From: Streptomyces sp. CA-210063
GTDB lineage: Bacteria; Actinomycetota; Actinomycetes; Streptomycetales; Streptomycetaceae
Assembly (NCBI RefSeq): GCF_024612015.1
Contig: NZ_CP102512.1
Span: 9,176,001 to 9,240,000 of the forward strand
Length of the DNA: 64,000 nt
Direction of reading: 5' to 3'
Positions 16,517 to 24,642 of the stretch are shown here, piece after piece. The translations under genes were made by a program, and so were the position numbers. Numbering within the stretch: the stretch's first letter is position 1; every line of letters starts with the position of its first letter. A model generated the notes under the pieces. It had not been told where the DNA came from. It saw only the letters and a list, made by a program, of their open reading frames with translations, and did no database searches.

Positions 16517-17321
16517 AGACGGGACCCGGGCCCGCCACCTCGTCGTAGTAGGACTCGGCCGCCGGGCCCAGGATCTCGTGGGCCTCCAGGAACATCTCGT
16601 GCGCCTCGTGGCCCACCCAGCCCGCCGGGAGCAGCTCGGTCGGCAGATCCGGGTCGCGGAAGGGGAACTTGCGGTAGTCGTACGTCAGCCGCATGCGTTC
16701 GACCAGTGCCTCCTCGGGGCTGAGGTGCCCGGCCCGGTACGACGGCATCCGGCTGCGATAGGTGCGCAGCAGCTCCCGGTAGTCCTCGTTCAGCGCGGCC
16801 AGGTCCCAGCTGCGGGCCGCCATCTCGCGGTCGACGGGCAGCCCGCCGGACTGGCAACGCAGGGTGTCGAGCCGGATGGCCGGTTCGTCGGCGAACTTCT
16901 CCCGCACCTGCTGGAGCCGGTCGTGCGGGGAGACGTACGTGGACGGCGCCAGCGGGCCGAAGCCCAGCCAGGCCAGCTCCTTGCGGATACGGTCGCGCAC
17001 GCCGCGCTCGGTCTCCGGGACCGAGTAGATGACCATGTACCAGTACCGGTCCCAGTCGGACGGCGCCCGGTCGAAGATGCGTGAGCGGCCCTCGTCGAGG
17101 AGCTGGAGACTGCGCTTGTTGAGCGTGTAGACGGTCTCCCGGCCCTCGCGCCGGACGTCGAACCAGCCCTCCTTGCGCAGCCGCGCGAGGACCACCCGCA
17201 CGGTGCTCTCTCCCACACCGAAGCAGCCCATCAGCGTGCTGAGGGTGCGCATCCTGGCGTCGCCGCCGCGGTAGCGGACGTAGTCGCCGAACAGGTCGAA
17301 GACGATCGATCGAGGCTTCAC
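16515..17321 (-). CDS. PaaX-family transcriptional regulator
   Basis: 268 aa, ATG 17321. N-terminal winged helix (IVFDLFGDYVRYRGGDARMRTL, recognition area VGESTVRVVLARLRKEGW), central PaaX domain (WYMVIYSVPETERGVRDRIRKELAWLGFGPLAPSTYVSP), and the C-terminal PaaX_C helical domain. PaaX proteins bind aryl-CoA thioesters and repress aromatic degradation genes, so the divergent CoA-ester hydroxylase operon is the natural target, with salicylyl-CoA or gentisyl-CoA as possible inducer. The stop codon is built partly from the terminal bases of the adjoining MITE, so the original C-terminus may have differed slightly; the length is normal. Confidence 0.9.
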   Translation of the reverse strand: MKPRSIVFDLFGDYVRYRGGDARMRTLSTLMGCFGVGESTVRVVLARLRKEGWFDVRREGRETVYTLNKRSLQLLDEGRSRIFDRAPSDWDRYWYMVIYSVPETERGVRDRIRKELAWLGFGPLAPSTYVSPHDRLQQVREKFADEPAIRLDTLRCQSGGLPVDREMAARSWDLAALNEDYRELLRTYRSRMPSYRAGHLSPEEALVERMRLTYDYRKFPFRDPDLPTELLPAGWVGHEAHEMFLEAHEILGPAAESYYDEVAGPGPV

Positions 17322-17377
17322 GAAACCGACTATGTCACATGGACGGCCGTCGCAAGAATGAGTGTCTCGGCCGCTGG

Positions 17378-17397
17378 ATCCCTGGTGAGTCAGGGAT
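17378..17397. promoter_or_regulatory. Candidate PaaX operator, 7+7 inverted repeat
   Basis: ATCCCTG (17378-17384), 6-bp spacer, CAGGGAT (17391-17397), perfect. It lies between the two divergent start codons, 57 bp from the regulator start and 50 bp upstream of the proposed -35 of the hydroxylase operon. Confidence 0.45.
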
Positions 17398-17446
17398 TTT
17401 CAAGGATTCTCCCGCGTCGATGGGCGCGAGAAAGCGCTACAAATTA

Positions 17447-17476
17447 TTGACGCCCGTGTAGCTGTTGACACAGGAT
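17447..17476 (+). promoter_or_regulatory. Putative promoter of the salicylyl-CoA operon
   Basis: TTGACG (17447-17452), 18-bp spacer, CAGGAT (17471-17476), close to the streptomycete vegetative consensus TTGACN/TAGRRT. Transcription would start near 17483, giving a leader of about 42 nt. Confidence 0.45.
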
Positions 17477-17524
17477 GCCCGCGGGCCTGAGTCTGGGCCT
17501 GTACTCGATGTGGAGGTCGGAGCC

Positions 17525-19078
17525 ATGGTTTCTCGGATCGCTTGCGTGGGAGGCGGCCCCGGTGGGCTGTTCTTCGCGGCGCTCGCCAAGCAGGCCGATC
17601 CGTCGGTCGAGGTGACGGTCTTCGAACGGAACCGGCCGGAGGACACCTTCGGCTTCGGGGTGGTGTTCTCCGACGCGACCCTGGCCGCCATCCACGAGGC
17701 CGACCCCGTCCTGCGCACCGCGCTCGCGGAGGACGGCCGGCACTGGGACGACATCGAGGTGCGGCTCAAGGGCGAGCGGATCCGCTGCGGCGGCAACGGC
17801 ATGGCCGCCATCACCCGCAAGACCCTGCTCCAGCTGCTGCACGAGCGGGCCGTCGAGGTCGGCGTCGACCTCCGCTTCAGCCATGAGGTCCCCGCCGATC
17901 CGGCGGAACTCGCCGACTACGACCTGATCGTGGCCGCCGACGGGGCGAACTCCCGCTTCCGCGATCGCCTCGCCGACGTCCTCGTGCCCGAGGTGGAGGT
18001 CGCGACCGCCAAGTTCATCTGGTTCGGCACGAACTATCTCTTCGACGGTCTGACCTTCGTCCACGAACACGGCCCGCACGGCACGTTCGCCGTGCACGGC
18101 TATCCGATCAGCGACAGCGTCAGCACCTTCATCGTGGAGACCGACGAGGAGTCCTGGCGGCGGGCGGGCCTCGACGAGTTCGACACCGCGCAGCCGCCCG
18201 GTCCCAGCGACGAGAAGACCAGGCACTACCTGGAGAAGCTCTTCGCCGAGCAGATCGACGGCCATGAACTGCTGGTCAACAACTCCCGCTGGGGCAACTT
18301 CCGCACCCGCCGCGCCCGCCGCTGGCACAGCGGCAACGTCGTCCTCCTCGGCGACGCCGCCCACACCGCACACTTCTCCGTCGGCTCCGGCACCAAGATG
18401 GCCATGGAGGACGCCGTCGCCCTCGCGGCCAGTCTGCACACGCACCGCGACGACCTGCCGGCCGCCCTGGAGGCGTACGAGGCCGCCCGGCGCCCCTCGG
18501 TCGAGAAGATCCAGGGCGCCGCCCGGCCCAGCCTGTCCTGGTGGGAGCACTTCGGGCGCTACCACGACGCGTTCCGGCCCACCCAGTTCGCCTTCCACTT
18601 CATCTCCCGCTCCATCGGCAAGGACCGGATCGCCCGCCGCGACCCCGAGTTCGTCGACCGGGTCGTACGGGACTGGCGGGTCGCGCACGAGGGACACGCC
18701 CCGCTGGACACCCCGTTCATGGAGTTCGACGGACGGCGGCTGACCGCGACCGATCTCGCGGCGCTGCGCGGCGAGGACTCCCGCTGCCTCTGGCTCACCG
18801 CGCCCGGCGGAGAGGCCGAACTCGCAGAGGTCCACGACCAGTTGACCGCCGCCCTGAGCGGCGACGTGCCGCCGGACCTGGTCTCCGTACAGGACGGCAC
18901 CCCGCTCACCCGCTCGCTGCTCGCCGAGCAGGCCCGGCTGGTGTGCGGCGTGCCCGCGCTGATCGTGGAGGACTCGATGGACGACGACCGGGCCGAGACG
19001 CTGCTGCTGTCCGGCCGTGCCGACCTGGTCGCCTCCACGGCCGACCTGGTCGCCTCCACGGCGGAAGGGCGGGCCTGA
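17525..19078 (+). CDS. FAD-dependent salicylyl-CoA 5-hydroxylase-like monooxygenase (SdgC-like)
   Basis: 517 aa, ATG 17525. FAD motif IACVGGGPGGLFFAALAKQ, then FERNRPEDTFGFGVVFSDATL, a segment typical of aryl-CoA monooxygenases (salicylyl-CoA 5-hydroxylase, 2-aminobenzoyl-CoA monooxygenase), and the second FAD motif VVLLGDAAHTAHFSVGSGTKMAMEDA. In Streptomyces sp. WA46 SdgC converts salicylyl-CoA to gentisyl-CoA with NADH. The adjacent ligase genes support a CoA-ester substrate. The C-terminus carries an exact 7-residue duplication (ADLVAST twice, about 19018-19062). The stop is two bases before the next start. Confidence 0.85.
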   Translation: MVSRIACVGGGPGGLFFAALAKQADPSVEVTVFERNRPEDTFGFGVVFSDATLAAIHEADPVLRTALAEDGRHWDDIEVRLKGERIRCGGNGMAAITRKTLLQLLHERAVEVGVDLRFSHEVPADPAELADYDLIVAADGANSRFRDRLADVLVPEVEVATAKFIWFGTNYLFDGLTFVHEHGPHGTFAVHGYPISDSVSTFIVETDEESWRRAGLDEFDTAQPPGPSDEKTRHYLEKLFAEQIDGHELLVNNSRWGNFRTRRARRWHSGNVVLLGDAAHTAHFSVGSGTKMAMEDAVALAASLHTHRDDLPAALEAYEAARRPSVEKIQGAARPSLSWWEHFGRYHDAFRPTQFAFHFISRSIGKDRIARRDPEFVDRVVRDWRVAHEGHAPLDTPFMEFDGRRLTATDLAALRGEDSRCLWLTAPGGEAELAEVHDQLTAALSGDVPPDLVSVQDGTPLTRSLLAEQARLVCGVPALIVEDSMDDDRAETLLLSGRADLVASTADLVASTAEGRA

Positions 19079-19080
19079 CC

Positions 19081-21186
19081 ATGACCGCGAACCTGACACC
19101 GCTCTTCGCACCCGAGGGCGTCGTCGTCATCGGCGCCTCGCGGCAGCCCGGCAAGCTCGGCGCCGCCATGGCCCGCTCCCTGGCCGCCTTCCCCGGTGCC
19201 CGCGCCCTGGTCAACGCGCGCCGCCCCGACCCCGGCGAGGGCGTGTACGCCTCCGTCGCCGAGGCCGCCGCCCACACCGACGGGCGGCTCGACCTCGCCG
19301 TCCTGTGCGTCCCCGCGTCCGGCTGTGCGGACGCCCTGGCCGAGGCGGCCGCCGCCGGGTGCCGTGCCGCGCTGGTCTGCGCCGGCGGGTTCGGCGAGGC
19401 GGGCCCGGAGGGCGAGGAGCACGCGGACGCGCTGCGCCGGGTCGCCCGGGAGACCGGGGTCCGGCTGCTCGGCCCCAACACCTCCGGGTTCTTCGCACCC
19501 CATCTGGGGCTGACGGCCAGCTTCGTGCCCGCCGCCGGACAGCTTCCGGCCGGTGACATCGCCGTCGTCGCGGCCAGCGGCGGAGTCAATCACGCGCTCT
19601 CCTTCGACCTGGCCGCCGCCGGGAACGGCATCAGCCTCGGCGTCGGCATCGGCGCGGGCCTCGACGTCACCGCCGCGGACGTCCTGGAACACCTCGTGGA
19701 GGACGGTCGTACGACCGCGGTCGCGCTGCATCTTGAGACGGTTCCGGACGGGCCGAGGCTGGTGGCGGCCGTGCGCGAGGTGGCCGCCGTCAAACCGGTC
19801 GTGGCGTTGGTCGTCGGGCGCAGTGACGTCGGGGACTTCGCCCGCTCGCACACCGGCGCGCTCGCCACCTCCTGGCGTACGACGCGGGCCGCGCTGCGGC
19901 AGGCCGGCGCGGTGGTCGTGGACGACGAACGGGAACTCGTGGACGCGCTCACCGCGCTCTCCCGCATCCGGCTGCGTCCCCAACCGGACCCAGGACTCGG
20001 CATCGTCACGGCCCAGGCCGGGCCGGGACTGCTGCTGGCCGACCGGGCGGGCACCGACGGCATCCGCATGCCGGAGCTGGCCGCCGGCACCCGGCGCACG
20101 CTGGGCGAACTGCTGCCCCCGCTCACCTACCAGCGCAACCCGGTCGACACCGGCCGGCCCGCCGAGACCTTCGGCCGCGTCCTCGCCACCACGGCCGCCG
20201 ACCCCGCGGTGGACCTGCTCGCCGTCTACGCCCTGACCGAGCCCGACAGCGTGGACCTCGCCTCCGCCGCCCAGGACGCCGGCCTCGGCGCCGACTCCCC
20301 CGCCGTGGTGGTCGTCGGAGGCCTCCCCGAAGACGTCGCCGAACAACGGGCCCGGCTCCACAAGACCGGCGTCCCGGCCCTCACGGGACCGGCCTCCGCC
20401 GCCAACGCCGTACGGGCCCTGGTGACGGACGCGCGACAGCGGGCGTTGCGGGAGGCGGGTTCCCTGTCCGTGCGGGAGGCGGGTTCCGTGTCCGAGGGAC
20501 CCGCGCCGGTGACCGCTGCCACATGCGTGCCGACCGGCCCCCTCGACGAGGACGCCGCCAAGTCGTTTCTCGCGGAGCTCGGCATCCGTACCCCCGACCG
20601 TGTCGCCTGCGACTCCCGCGCGGACGCCCATGACGCCCTGCGGCTGCTGGGCGGCCCCGTCGCGGTGAAGGTGCTCGACGCCGCGATCCTGCACAAGACG
20701 GAGGTCGGCGGCGTGCACCTGGGAGTGCGTACGGCCGCCGAGCTGGACGCGGCGCTGGACGCCATCGGTGCCGGCCGCCGCTACCTGGTGGAGGCGATGG
20801 CACCGGCCGGTGTCGACCTGGTGCTCGGGGTGCGGCGGGACCCGGTGTTCGGGCCGGTCGTGCTGGCGGGCCTGGGCGGTACGGCCGCCGAGGCGCTCGC
20901 CGACGTGGCGATCCGGCTCGCCCCGCTGACCGTGGCCGAGGCCGCCGCCATGCCCGACGACCTGGCCGCGCGGGCCCTGCTGGACGGATGGCGCGGTGGG
21001 CCGGTGCTCGACCGGACCGAGTTCGGACGGGCCGTCTCCGCACTCGCCGCCGCCCTGGCCGCGAGCCCGGAGACCGCCGAGATCGAGATCAACCCGCTCC
21101 GGCTGACCGCCGACGGACTGATCGCCCTGGACGCCGTGATCGTGCACGCGGCCGAAGACACCTCCAAGGAGAGAGACCATGCCTAG
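19081..21186 (+). CDS. NDP-forming acyl-CoA synthetase (acetate--CoA ligase family), single-chain alpha+beta
   Basis: 701 aa, ATG 19081. Order of domains: CoA-binding Rossmann domain (PEGVVVIGASRQPGKLG), succinyl-CoA-ligase-like domain with VVAASGGVNHALSFDLAAAGNGISLGVGIG, the HTGALATSW phosphohistidine segment, then after a linker at about 455-500 an ATP-grasp domain (LGGPVAVKVLDAAILHKTEVGGVHLGV, ending EIEINPLRL). It would form an acyl-CoA with ATP and release ADP and phosphate, or run in reverse. It is not part of the characterised WA46 salicylate pathway; here it lies between hydroxylase and AMP ligase. The linker has a duplicated LREAGSLS/VREAGSVS stretch. It overlaps the next gene by eight bases. 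Confidence 0.85.
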   Translation: MTANLTPLFAPEGVVVIGASRQPGKLGAAMARSLAAFPGARALVNARRPDPGEGVYASVAEAAAHTDGRLDLAVLCVPASGCADALAEAAAAGCRAALVCAGGFGEAGPEGEEHADALRRVARETGVRLLGPNTSGFFAPHLGLTASFVPAAGQLPAGDIAVVAASGGVNHALSFDLAAAGNGISLGVGIGAGLDVTAADVLEHLVEDGRTTAVALHLETVPDGPRLVAAVREVAAVKPVVALVVGRSDVGDFARSHTGALATSWRTTRAALRQAGAVVVDDERELVDALTALSRIRLRPQPDPGLGIVTAQAGPGLLLADRAGTDGIRMPELAAGTRRTLGELLPPLTYQRNPVDTGRPAETFGRVLATTAADPAVDLLAVYALTEPDSVDLASAAQDAGLGADSPAVVVVGGLPEDVAEQRARLHKTGVPALTGPASAANAVRALVTDARQRALREAGSLSVREAGSVSEGPAPVTAATCVPTGPLDEDAAKSFLAELGIRTPDRVACDSRADAHDALRLLGGPVAVKVLDAAILHKTEVGGVHLGVRTAAELDAALDAIGAGRRYLVEAMAPAGVDLVLGVRRDPVFGPVVLAGLGGTAAEALADVAIRLAPLTVAEAAAMPDDLAARALLDGWRGGPVLDRTEFGRAVSALAAALAASPETAEIEINPLRLTADGLIALDAVIVHAAEDTSKERDHA

Positions 21187-22864
21187 GCCGAGCAGCAACG
21201 GCGCTGTGCCCTGGCCCGCCGAGTACGCGCAGCGCTACACGGAGAAGGGCTACTGGGAGGGCATCGCCCTCGGCGATCGGCTGCACACCGCCGCCGACGC
21301 GAGCCCCGACGCCATCGCGATCGTCGACGGCGACCGACGGCTGACGTTCCGCCAACTCGCCGAACGCGCCGACGCCACCGCCCTGCGCCTGGCCGCACTG
21401 GGCCTCGGCCCGGACGACCGGCTCGTGGTGCAACTCCCCAACACCGCCGAGTTCGTGATCCTCACCTACGCCTGTCTGCGCCTCGGTGTCATCCCGGTCA
21501 TGGCGCTGCCCGGCCACCGCCGACACGAGATCGGTCACCTCGTCGAACAGGGCGAGGCCGTGGCCCTCGCGGTGCCGGACTTCCTCAAGGACCACGACCA
21601 CCAGGCGATGGCGTTCGAGATCGCCGAGAGATCGTCGGCTCTGCGTCATGTACTGGTCCTTGGCGACAAGGTCGGCGACGGGGCCGTCGATCTGCGGGAG
21701 TTGTGCGCCGCGCCCGAGGACGGGGGCGAGGGCGAGGGCCTGCGTGAGGCCGTGGACGCGTACCGGCCCGACAGCCGCTCCATCGCCGTCTTCCTGCTCT
21801 CCGGCGGCACCACCGGCCTGCCCAAGCTCATCGCCCGGACGCACGACGACTACCTCTACAACGCCCGCCGCAGCGCCGAGGTCTGCGAACTCGGCCCCGA
21901 CACGGTCTACTTCGCCGCCCTGCCCCTCGGCCACAACTTCCCCCTCGCCTGTCCGGGCCTGCTCGGCACGCTGCTCGACGGCGGCCGGGTCGTCCTCGGC
22001 TCGCCCAGCCCCGAGAAGGCCTTCACGCTGATCGAGACAGAGCGCGTCACCGCGACCGCCGTCGTCCCCGCCATCGCCCAACGCTGGCTGGACCACCGTG
22101 TGGAACACCCCGGGGCCGACCTGAGTTCACTGCGGCTGCTCCAGGTCGGCGGCTCCCGCCTCGCCGACCACGTCGCCCGCCGCGTCCGCCCCGAACTGGG
22201 CTGCACGCTCCAGCAGGTGTTCGGCATGGCCGAGGGACTGCTCAACTACACCCGCCTGGACGATCCGGAGGACGTCATCTGCACGACGCAGGGGCGCCCC
22301 ATGTGTGAGGACGACGAGCTGATCGTCGTGGACGAACTGGGCAACCCGGTCCCGGAGGGAACCCCGGGCGTGCTGCTCACCCGCGGCCCGTACACCCCGC
22401 GCGGCTACTACCGCGCCGAGGAACAGAACGCCCGCGCGTTCACCGAGGACGGCTGGTACCGCACCGGCGACATCGTGCGGCTGCGGCCCGACGGCAACCT
22501 CGTCGTCGAGGGGCGCGACAAGGACATGATCATCCGAGGCGGGGAGAACATCTCCGCCGAGGAGATCGAGAACTTCGCCTACCAGACGCCCGGCGTCGCC
22601 CGCGCCGCCGCCGTCGCCATGCCCGACCCCGACCTCGGCGAGCGCGTCTGCCTCTACGTCGTACCGGAACCCGGTCACACCGTCACCCTCGACGACGTCC
22701 GCCACGTCATGGAGCGCTCGGGCATCGCCCGCTTCAAGTTCCCGGACCGGCTGGTGACCGTCCCCGAACTCGCCGCCACCAAGGTCGGAAAGATCGACAA
22801 GAAGGCCCTGCGCGCCGACATCGCACGCCGCCTCGACGCCGAGGAAGCCCCCGAAGGCCACTGA
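21179..22864 (+). CDS. Adenylate-forming aryl ligase, probable salicylate--CoA ligase (SdgA/DhbE-like)
   Basis: 561 aa, ATG 21179. ANL superfamily: phosphate-binding LLSGGTTGLPKLIARTHDDY, the aryl-binding PLGHNFPLACPG region typical of 2,3-dihydroxybenzoate/salicylate-AMP ligases, QVFGMAEGLLNYTR, the YYRAEEQNARAFTEDGWYRTGDI hinge motif and C-terminal RGGENISAEEIEN with the late catalytic Lys in KVGKIDKKALR. SdgA of strain WA46 resembles an aryl-AMP ligase yet forms salicylyl-CoA, supplying SdgC. No aryl carrier domain or siderophore gene is nearby, which supports a catabolic role. Confidence 0.86.
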   Translation: MPRPSSNGAVPWPAEYAQRYTEKGYWEGIALGDRLHTAADASPDAIAIVDGDRRLTFRQLAERADATALRLAALGLGPDDRLVVQLPNTAEFVILTYACLRLGVIPVMALPGHRRHEIGHLVEQGEAVALAVPDFLKDHDHQAMAFEIAERSSALRHVLVLGDKVGDGAVDLRELCAAPEDGGEGEGLREAVDAYRPDSRSIAVFLLSGGTTGLPKLIARTHDDYLYNARRSAEVCELGPDTVYFAALPLGHNFPLACPGLLGTLLDGGRVVLGSPSPEKAFTLIETERVTATAVVPAIAQRWLDHRVEHPGADLSSLRLLQVGGSRLADHVARRVRPELGCTLQQVFGMAEGLLNYTRLDDPEDVICTTQGRPMCEDDELIVVDELGNPVPEGTPGVLLTRGPYTPRGYYRAEEQNARAFTEDGWYRTGDIVRLRPDGNLVVEGRDKDMIIRGGENISAEEIENFAYQTPGVARAAAVAMPDPDLGERVCLYVVPEPGHTVTLDDVRHVMERSGIARFKFPDRLVTVPELAATKVGKIDKKALRADIARRLDAEEAPEGH

Positions 22865-22928
22865 CCAGGTGCGACCTGGCAACCGACGACCAGCCGGCGA
22901 CGGCTGAGAAGACCTGGAGCACGACCTC

Positions 22929-23759
22929 ATGAAGCTTGCCACCATCCGTACCGCCGACGGTACGGCGGCCGTCCGTCTCGACGGCGACCGGGCCGTGGAG
23001 ACCGGCGCTCCCGACGTCGGCGCCCTGCTGCGCCGCCCCGACTGGCGTACGTACGCGGCCGCCGCCGACGGCCCGACGCACGAGGTGGCCGCCCTCGACC
23101 TCGCCCCGGTCGTCACGACCCCCGCGAAGATCTTCTGCGTCGGCCTCAACTACCGTACGCACATCCTGGAGATGGGCCGCGAACTCCCCTCGTACCCCTC
23201 CCTGTTCGCCAAGTTCGCCAACTGCCTGCTCGGCGCCCGCGACGACATCGTCCATCCGGCGGAGACGGAGCAACTGGACTGGGAGGCCGAGCTCGGCTTC
23301 GTCGTCGGCGCCCCGCTGCGCCGGGCGACCAAGGAGCGGGCGGCGGCCGCGATCGCCGGTTACACGGTCGCCAACGACATCTCGGTGCGCGACTGGCAGT
23401 GGCGTACCCCGGAGTGGTTGCAGGGCAAGGCGTGGGAGGCCAGCACCCCGGCGGGGCCATGGCTGGTGACCGGCGACGAGGTCGACGACGCGGCCGACCT
23501 GGAGATCCGCTGCGAGGTGGACGGCCAGGTCATGCAGCGCTCCCGTACCTCCGACCTGCTGTTCGACCCGGCCGCCGTCGCCGCGTACATCAGCACGTTC
23601 ACGACGCTGGAGCCCGGCGACCTCGTCCTCACCGGCACCCCCGGAGGGGTCGGCGCGGCCCGCGACCCGAAGGTGTTCCTGAAGCCCGGTCAGGTCGTAC
23701 GGACCGTGGTCGAGGGCGTCGGCGAGTGCGTGAACACCATCGTCGAGGACAAGCCGTGA
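22929..23759 (+). CDS. Fumarylacetoacetate hydrolase (FAH) family enzyme
   Basis: 276 aa, ATG 22929. FAH fold: IFCVGLNYRTHILEMG, the metal-binding acidic pair in LDWEAELGFVVG with a further Asp in VANDISVRDWQ, and the C-terminal LTGTPGGVGAARDPKVFLKPGQVV segment. Members hydrolyse acylpyruvates such as fumarylpyruvate or maleylpyruvate, or isomerise related diacids. After a gentisate pathway it would split the ring-opened pyruvate derivative. The dioxygenase that would make this substrate is not in the window. Confidence 0.82.
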   Translation: MKLATIRTADGTAAVRLDGDRAVETGAPDVGALLRRPDWRTYAAAADGPTHEVAALDLAPVVTTPAKIFCVGLNYRTHILEMGRELPSYPSLFAKFANCLLGARDDIVHPAETEQLDWEAELGFVVGAPLRRATKERAAAAIAGYTVANDISVRDWQWRTPEWLQGKAWEASTPAGPWLVTGDEVDDAADLEIRCEVDGQVMQRSRTSDLLFDPAAVAAYISTFTTLEPGDLVLTGTPGGVGAARDPKVFLKPGQVVRTVVEGVGECVNTIVEDKP

Positions 23760-23807
23760 GGGTCCTCGCCATAGAAGAGCCGTACGTCACGATCAAAGGA
23801 GATCGGC

Positions 23808-24536
23808 ATGAGTGAGACCTTCGTCCTGGTGACCGGTGCGTGGCACGGCGGCTGGGCCTGGCGCCCGGTCGCGAACGAGCTGCGGGCCGCCGGCCACGAG
23901 GTGCACACCCCGACCCTGGCCGGGCTGGGCACCGACGACGACCCGCGCGGGGTGACGCTCACCGACTGCGTGAACAGCCTCGTGGAGTACGTCGAGGCGG
24001 CCGGTCTCAACGACATCACCCTGGTCGGCCACAGCTGGGGCGGCTATGTCCTCACCGGCGCGGCACCGAAGCTCGCCGCCCGCGTCCGGCGCCTCGTCTT
24101 CTGGAGCGCCTTCGTGCCGAACGACGGCGAGTCACTGATCGAGGCGTGCCCACCGCACTACGGCGAGATGTTCCACGCCCTGGCCGCCGCCTCCGGCGAC
24201 GACACGGTGACCCTTCCCCTGGAGGTCTGGCAGCAGGCCTTCATGCAGGACGCCACCGAGGAGACCCAGCGCCTCGTCCACTCCCTCCTTGTCCCCCAGC
24301 CCCTCGGCACCTTCACCGAGAAGCCCGACACGACCGCCTTCACCGCGCTCGACATCCCGAGCGCGTACATCCTGTCCACCGAGGACTTCTCCCTCCCCGG
24401 CGAGTGGGCCTGGGCCGAACGCTTCCCCCAGCGGCTCAAGAACCCCCTCGTCATAGAGACCCCGGGCAGCCACGAGGGCTGCTTCACCCGGCCCGCCGAA
24501 CTGGCGGGCGCCTTCCTCCGGGCCTGTGCCGTGTAG
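23808..24536 (+). CDS. Alpha/beta hydrolase (salicylate-esterase/EstC-like subfamily)
   Basis: 242 aa, ATG 23808 with AAAGGAG seven bases upstream. N-terminal LVTGAWHGGWAWRPV oxyanion region, nucleophile elbow GHSWGG (Ser about 71), acid in the TEDFSLP area and His in PGSHEGCF. This group contains plant methyl-salicylate esterases, hydroxynitrile lyases and bacterial EstC-type esterases. In this operon it might release salicylate from an ester or hydrolyse gentisyl-CoA, which in WA46 was reported to break down spontaneously. Last gene of the operon; no clear terminator. Confidence 0.8.
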   Translation: MSETFVLVTGAWHGGWAWRPVANELRAAGHEVHTPTLAGLGTDDDPRGVTLTDCVNSLVEYVEAAGLNDITLVGHSWGGYVLTGAAPKLAARVRRLVFWSAFVPNDGESLIEACPPHYGEMFHALAAASGDDTVTLPLEVWQQAFMQDATEETQRLVHSLLVPQPLGTFTEKPDTTAFTALDIPSAYILSTEDFSLPGEWAWAERFPQRLKNPLVIETPGSHEGCFTRPAELAGAFLRACAV

Positions 24537-24642
24537 CGACCTCCGCATACTCCCAGCGGCGCACGCCCCCCACCCCTTCCCACCCCGCGTCGATCGAGCC
24601 GCTGACCGGTGCCTGCACGCCACGTTCAGCGACGATCACCAC

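Noticed and set aside
18559..21198. 879-codon minus-strand frame opposite the hydroxylase and synthetase genes
   Set aside because: High third-position GC leaves long antisense frames open; the plus strand encodes two well-conserved enzymes here.
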